DNA from: Chloroflexota bacterium
GTDB taxonomy: Bacteria; Chloroflexota; Dehalococcoidia; Lucifugimonadales; Australimonadaceae
Direction: 5' to 3'
NCBI GenBank assembly: GCA_028875085.1
Contig: JAPPFU010000057.1
Coordinates: 1 to 8,172, forward strand
DNA: 8,172 nt
The notes below the pieces were generated by a model. The model worked only from the letters and a program-made list of their open reading frames with translations. It was not told the origin of the DNA and did no database searches. Positions 6,791 to 8,172 of this stretch are shown in pieces (the first letter of the stretch is position 1; the number at the start of each line of letters is the position of its first letter). The translations under genes and the position numbers were made by a program.

Positions 6791-6895
6791 CCCTCCGCCT
6801 TGTCCTAGAGTGTCCCCGCCTTGTCCCAAATCGTCCCATTTCCGTCTCGAATCGTCCCGCTTTCCCCCCAAGCCGTCCCACTTTTCCCTGCGTCT
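6791..6895. repeat. Five degenerate 21-base tandem units with GTCC cores
   Basis: Five units of 21 bases start at 6791, 6812, 6833, 6854 and 6875. Units two to five all begin GTCCC. The first two share CCGCCTTGTCC at the same offset. Half-unit cores also occur (GTCC at 6802, GTCCC at 6823, GTCT at 6844), so the cores fall at 6802, 6812, 6823, 6833, 6844, 6854 and 6875. That is a spacing of 10-11 bases, or one turn of the double helix. The pattern is visible directly. Whether it is a protein-binding array, a decayed satellite or a structural element is unknown. Confidence 0.65.
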
Positions 6896-6932
6896 CCCCG
6901 CGTACAGGCTGGGGAACGGGACGATCTGGGAC
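6823..6932. repeat. Inverted pair of 15-base arms spanning the repeat array
   Basis: GTCCCAAATCGTCCC (6823-6837) is the reverse complement, with one mismatch, of GGGACGATCTGGGAC (6918-6932). Eighty bases lie between the arms. The left arm is part of the 21-base array; the right arm stands apart, 30 bases before the ldhA stop, and has the same 10-base core spacing. The arrangement could form a long-loop hairpin or present the same binding site in both orientations. Confidence 0.65.
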
Positions 6933-6961
6933 GCTTTTCAGCGAAAACTCCGCCGAGCGCC

Positions 6962-7969
6962 CTACCCCCGCACCCGCTCTGGCGTCAGTTCGTTGCCGGA
7001 GCGGCGCCCCTCCGCGAAGGCGTCGATGTTGGCGAGCGTCGTCTCCGCGATGCCGCGCAACGCCTCGCGGGTGAAGTAGGCCTGATGGCCGGTGATGAGC
7101 ACGTTGGGGAAGGTGAGCAAGCGAGTGAAGACATCGTCCTGGATGATCTGCTCCGACAGGTCGCGGAAGAAGAGGTCGGCCTCCTCCTCGTACACGTCGA
7201 GCGCGAGCGCGCCGATGCGCCCCGACTTGAGCGCGTCGATGACGGCGCGGGTGTCCACGAGCGCGCCCCGGCTGGTGTTGACCAGCATCACGCCCTGCTT
7301 CATGCGCGCCAGCGCGCGCTCGTCGATGAGGTGGCGCGTCTGCGGCGTCAACGGCACGTGCAGCGAGATGACGTCGGCGCGCGCGAACAGGTCGTCCAAC
7401 GCGACGTACTCGGCGCCGAGCGCCTCCAGCTCGGGCGACGCTTCGAGGTCGTGGACGAGGATGCGGCAGCCGAACCCGGCGAGGATGCGGACGAGCACCG
7501 CGCCTATCTTGCCCGCGCCGACGACGCCCGCCGTCTTGCCCGCGAAGTCGAAGCCAAGCAGGCCGTCGAGGGCGAAGTTGCCCTCGCGGACGCGGTTGTA
7601 CGCGCGGTGGATCTTGCGGTTGAGCGCGAGCATCAGCGCGGCGGCGTGCTCCGCGACCGCGTGCGGAGAGTAGGCGGGGACGCGCGCGACGGTCAGGCCT
7701 AGTTCGGCGGCGGCGGCGAGGTCGACGTTGTTGAAGCCGGCGGCGCGGATGGCGACGAGGCGCACGCCCAAGCCGGCCAACCGCCCTAGCACGTCCGCGT
7801 CCAATCGATCGTGGACGAACACGCAGACGGCCTCGGCGCCCTCCGCAAGACCCGCCGTTGCGGCGTCCAGCGGCGCGTCGAGGAAGCGCAGGTCGTGGCG
7901 CGCGTCGGCGTTCGCCTCCTCCAGCGACGCGCGGTCGTAAGGCTTGGCGCTGAAGACGGCGACGCGCAC
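6962..7969 (-). CDS. ldhA: D-lactate dehydrogenase (fermentative, NAD-dependent, LdhA type)
   Basis: This cytoplasmic enzyme of the D-isomer 2-hydroxyacid dehydrogenase family reduces pyruvate to D-lactate with NADH, or runs in reverse. The 335 residues follow E. coli LdhA (329) throughout: AVCVFVHD, AGFNNVDL, VPAYSPHAVAEHAAALMLALNRKIHRAYNR, LTPQTRHLI, MLVNTSRGALVDT, DVYEEEADLFFRD, IQDDVF and LITGHQAYFT. The Rossmann glycine motif GAGKIG is at 151-156, with Asp174 positioned to hold the NAD ribose. The catalytic set is complete: Arg234, Glu263 and His295. The start is GTG, preceded on the minus strand by GAAGGG eight bases away. The gene begins four bases after the stop of the thiE-like gene, so the two are probably co-transcribed. 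Family members with relaxed substrates exist, but the specific LdhA-type motifs make D-lactate dehydrogenase the best call. Confidence 0.92.
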   Translation of the reverse strand: MRVAVFSAKPYDRASLEEANADARHDLRFLDAPLDAATAGLAEGAEAVCVFVHDRLDADVLGRLAGLGVRLVAIRAAGFNNVDLAAAAELGLTVARVPAYSPHAVAEHAAALMLALNRKIHRAYNRVREGNFALDGLLGFDFAGKTAGVVGAGKIGAVLVRILAGFGCRILVHDLEASPELEALGAEYVALDDLFARADVISLHVPLTPQTRHLIDERALARMKQGVMLVNTSRGALVDTRAVIDALKSGRIGALALDVYEEEADLFFRDLSEQIIQDDVFTRLLTFPNVLITGHQAYFTREALRGIAETTLANIDAFAEGRRSGNELTPERVRG

Positions 7970-7973
7970 GCGG

Positions 7974-8172
7974 CTAGCCCTTCGCGCTCATGAAGGCGTC
8001 GAGCAGGCGGGCAGTGGCGGCCTTGGGGTCGGGCGCCTGCGCCACCTCGCCGATGACCGCGACGCCGTCCGCGCCCGCGCGCGCCACCTCGGCCACGTTG
8101 TCGGCGGTGATGCCGCCGATGGCGACGATGGGCGGGCCGTCGGCGGGGACTATCTCGCGCACGCGGCGGAGC
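7974..8172 (-). CDS. thiE: Thiamine-phosphate synthase, C-terminal part (5' end beyond window)
   Basis: Only the last 65 or so residues are in view; the frame is open to the window edge, so the GTG at 8160-8162 is internal. The visible part is the end of a TIM barrel with both late phosphate-binding loops of ThiE/TenI proteins: PPIVAIGGITADNVAEVARA and GADGVAVIGEV, followed by a C-terminal helix (DPKAATARLLDAF). ThiE joins the pyrimidine and thiazole phosphates to make thiamine phosphate. In the last loop, where ThiE usually has a serine (VAVVSAI-like), this protein has glycine (VAVIGEV); that could be natural variation or could point to a TenI-like paralogue. The stop lies four bases before the ldhA start. 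Confidence 0.8.
   Translation of the reverse strand, partial: LRRVREIVPADGPPIVAIGGITADNVAEVARAGADGVAVIGEVAQAPDPKAATARLLDAFMSAKG

Larger units (their letters stand above)
6594..6961. other. Structured convergent intergenic region
   Basis: These 368 bases lie between the stop of the 58-codon ORF (plus strand) and the stop of ldhA (minus strand). I find no convincing gene. They hold the palindrome at 6607-6635, the hairpin at 6763-6786, the 21-base repeat array at 6791-6895 and its inverted echo at 6918-6932, each listed separately. Bases 6636-6760 are GC-rich with nothing recognisable. Either of the two hairpins could end transcription from one or both sides, but neither has a T-tract. Confidence 0.7.

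Noticed and set aside
6932..6943. CGCT-TTTC-AGCG hairpin after ldhA as its terminator
   Set aside because: The stem is only four pairs and no T-tract follows on the minus strand.
6594..6961. CRISPR array in the repeat-rich gap
   Set aside because: The units are 21 bases and degenerate, contiguous with no spacers, and no cas genes are nearby.
6810..7079. An 89-codon plus-strand frame with repeated SHF/SRF peptides
   Set aside because: The peptide repeats simply mirror the 21-base DNA repeat (seven codons). The frame overlaps the end of ldhA and has no Shine-Dalgarno sequence.
6821..7702. A 293-codon plus-strand frame running through the repeat array and antisense to ldhA
   Set aside because: Its sequence is low-complexity Arg/Glu/Asp/Val-rich and opposite a complete LdhA with all catalytic residues. 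It has no ribosome binding site.

Overview
The window is high-GC bacterial chromosome (one hand-counted 60-base stretch inside nuoN is 75% G+C). It holds the 3' end of a respiratory complex I operon, a short stretch of accessory DNA, and a convergent pair of metabolic genes on the minus strand. No gene here fixes the taxonomy. The high GC, the complex I block ending in nuoL-nuoM-nuoN, and two intergenic palindromes of a kind I associate with uncultured marine or sponge-associated lineages hint at a Chloroflexota/SAR202-like or similar bacterium. That placement is a low-confidence inference.

Bases 1-4977 are nuoL (5' end cut off by the window edge), nuoM and nuoN, the three Mrp-antiporter-like proton-pumping membrane subunits of NADH:quinone oxidoreductase. 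They are tightly packed: nuoL and nuoM overlap by one base, and nuoM and nuoN are separated by one base. All the key charged residues of the proton channels are present, so the genes look functional.

Bases 4978-6593 form an accessory island with visibly different base composition in its first half. It contains an extended -10 promoter, a DUF3800-family gene (about 47% G+C in a sampled stretch), a 34-codon open frame that looks like the C-terminal tail of a type I restriction specificity subunit (HsdS), a DUF433 antitoxin-like gene with no recognisable toxin beside it, and a 58-codon ORF resembling the N-terminal DNA-binding part of tyrosine recombinases. This looks like a worn-down or minimal defence/mobile locus inserted after the complex I operon.

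Bases 6594-6961 are a non-coding convergent intergenic region full of structure: a 29-base near-perfect palindrome, a second hairpin repeat, and five degenerate 21-base tandem units whose GTCC cores sit about 10.5 bases apart, followed by an inverted copy of part of the array. Bases 6962-8172 (minus strand) carry ldhA (D-lactate dehydrogenase) immediately downstream of the 3' end of a thiE-like gene, with a 4-base gap that implies co-transcription.
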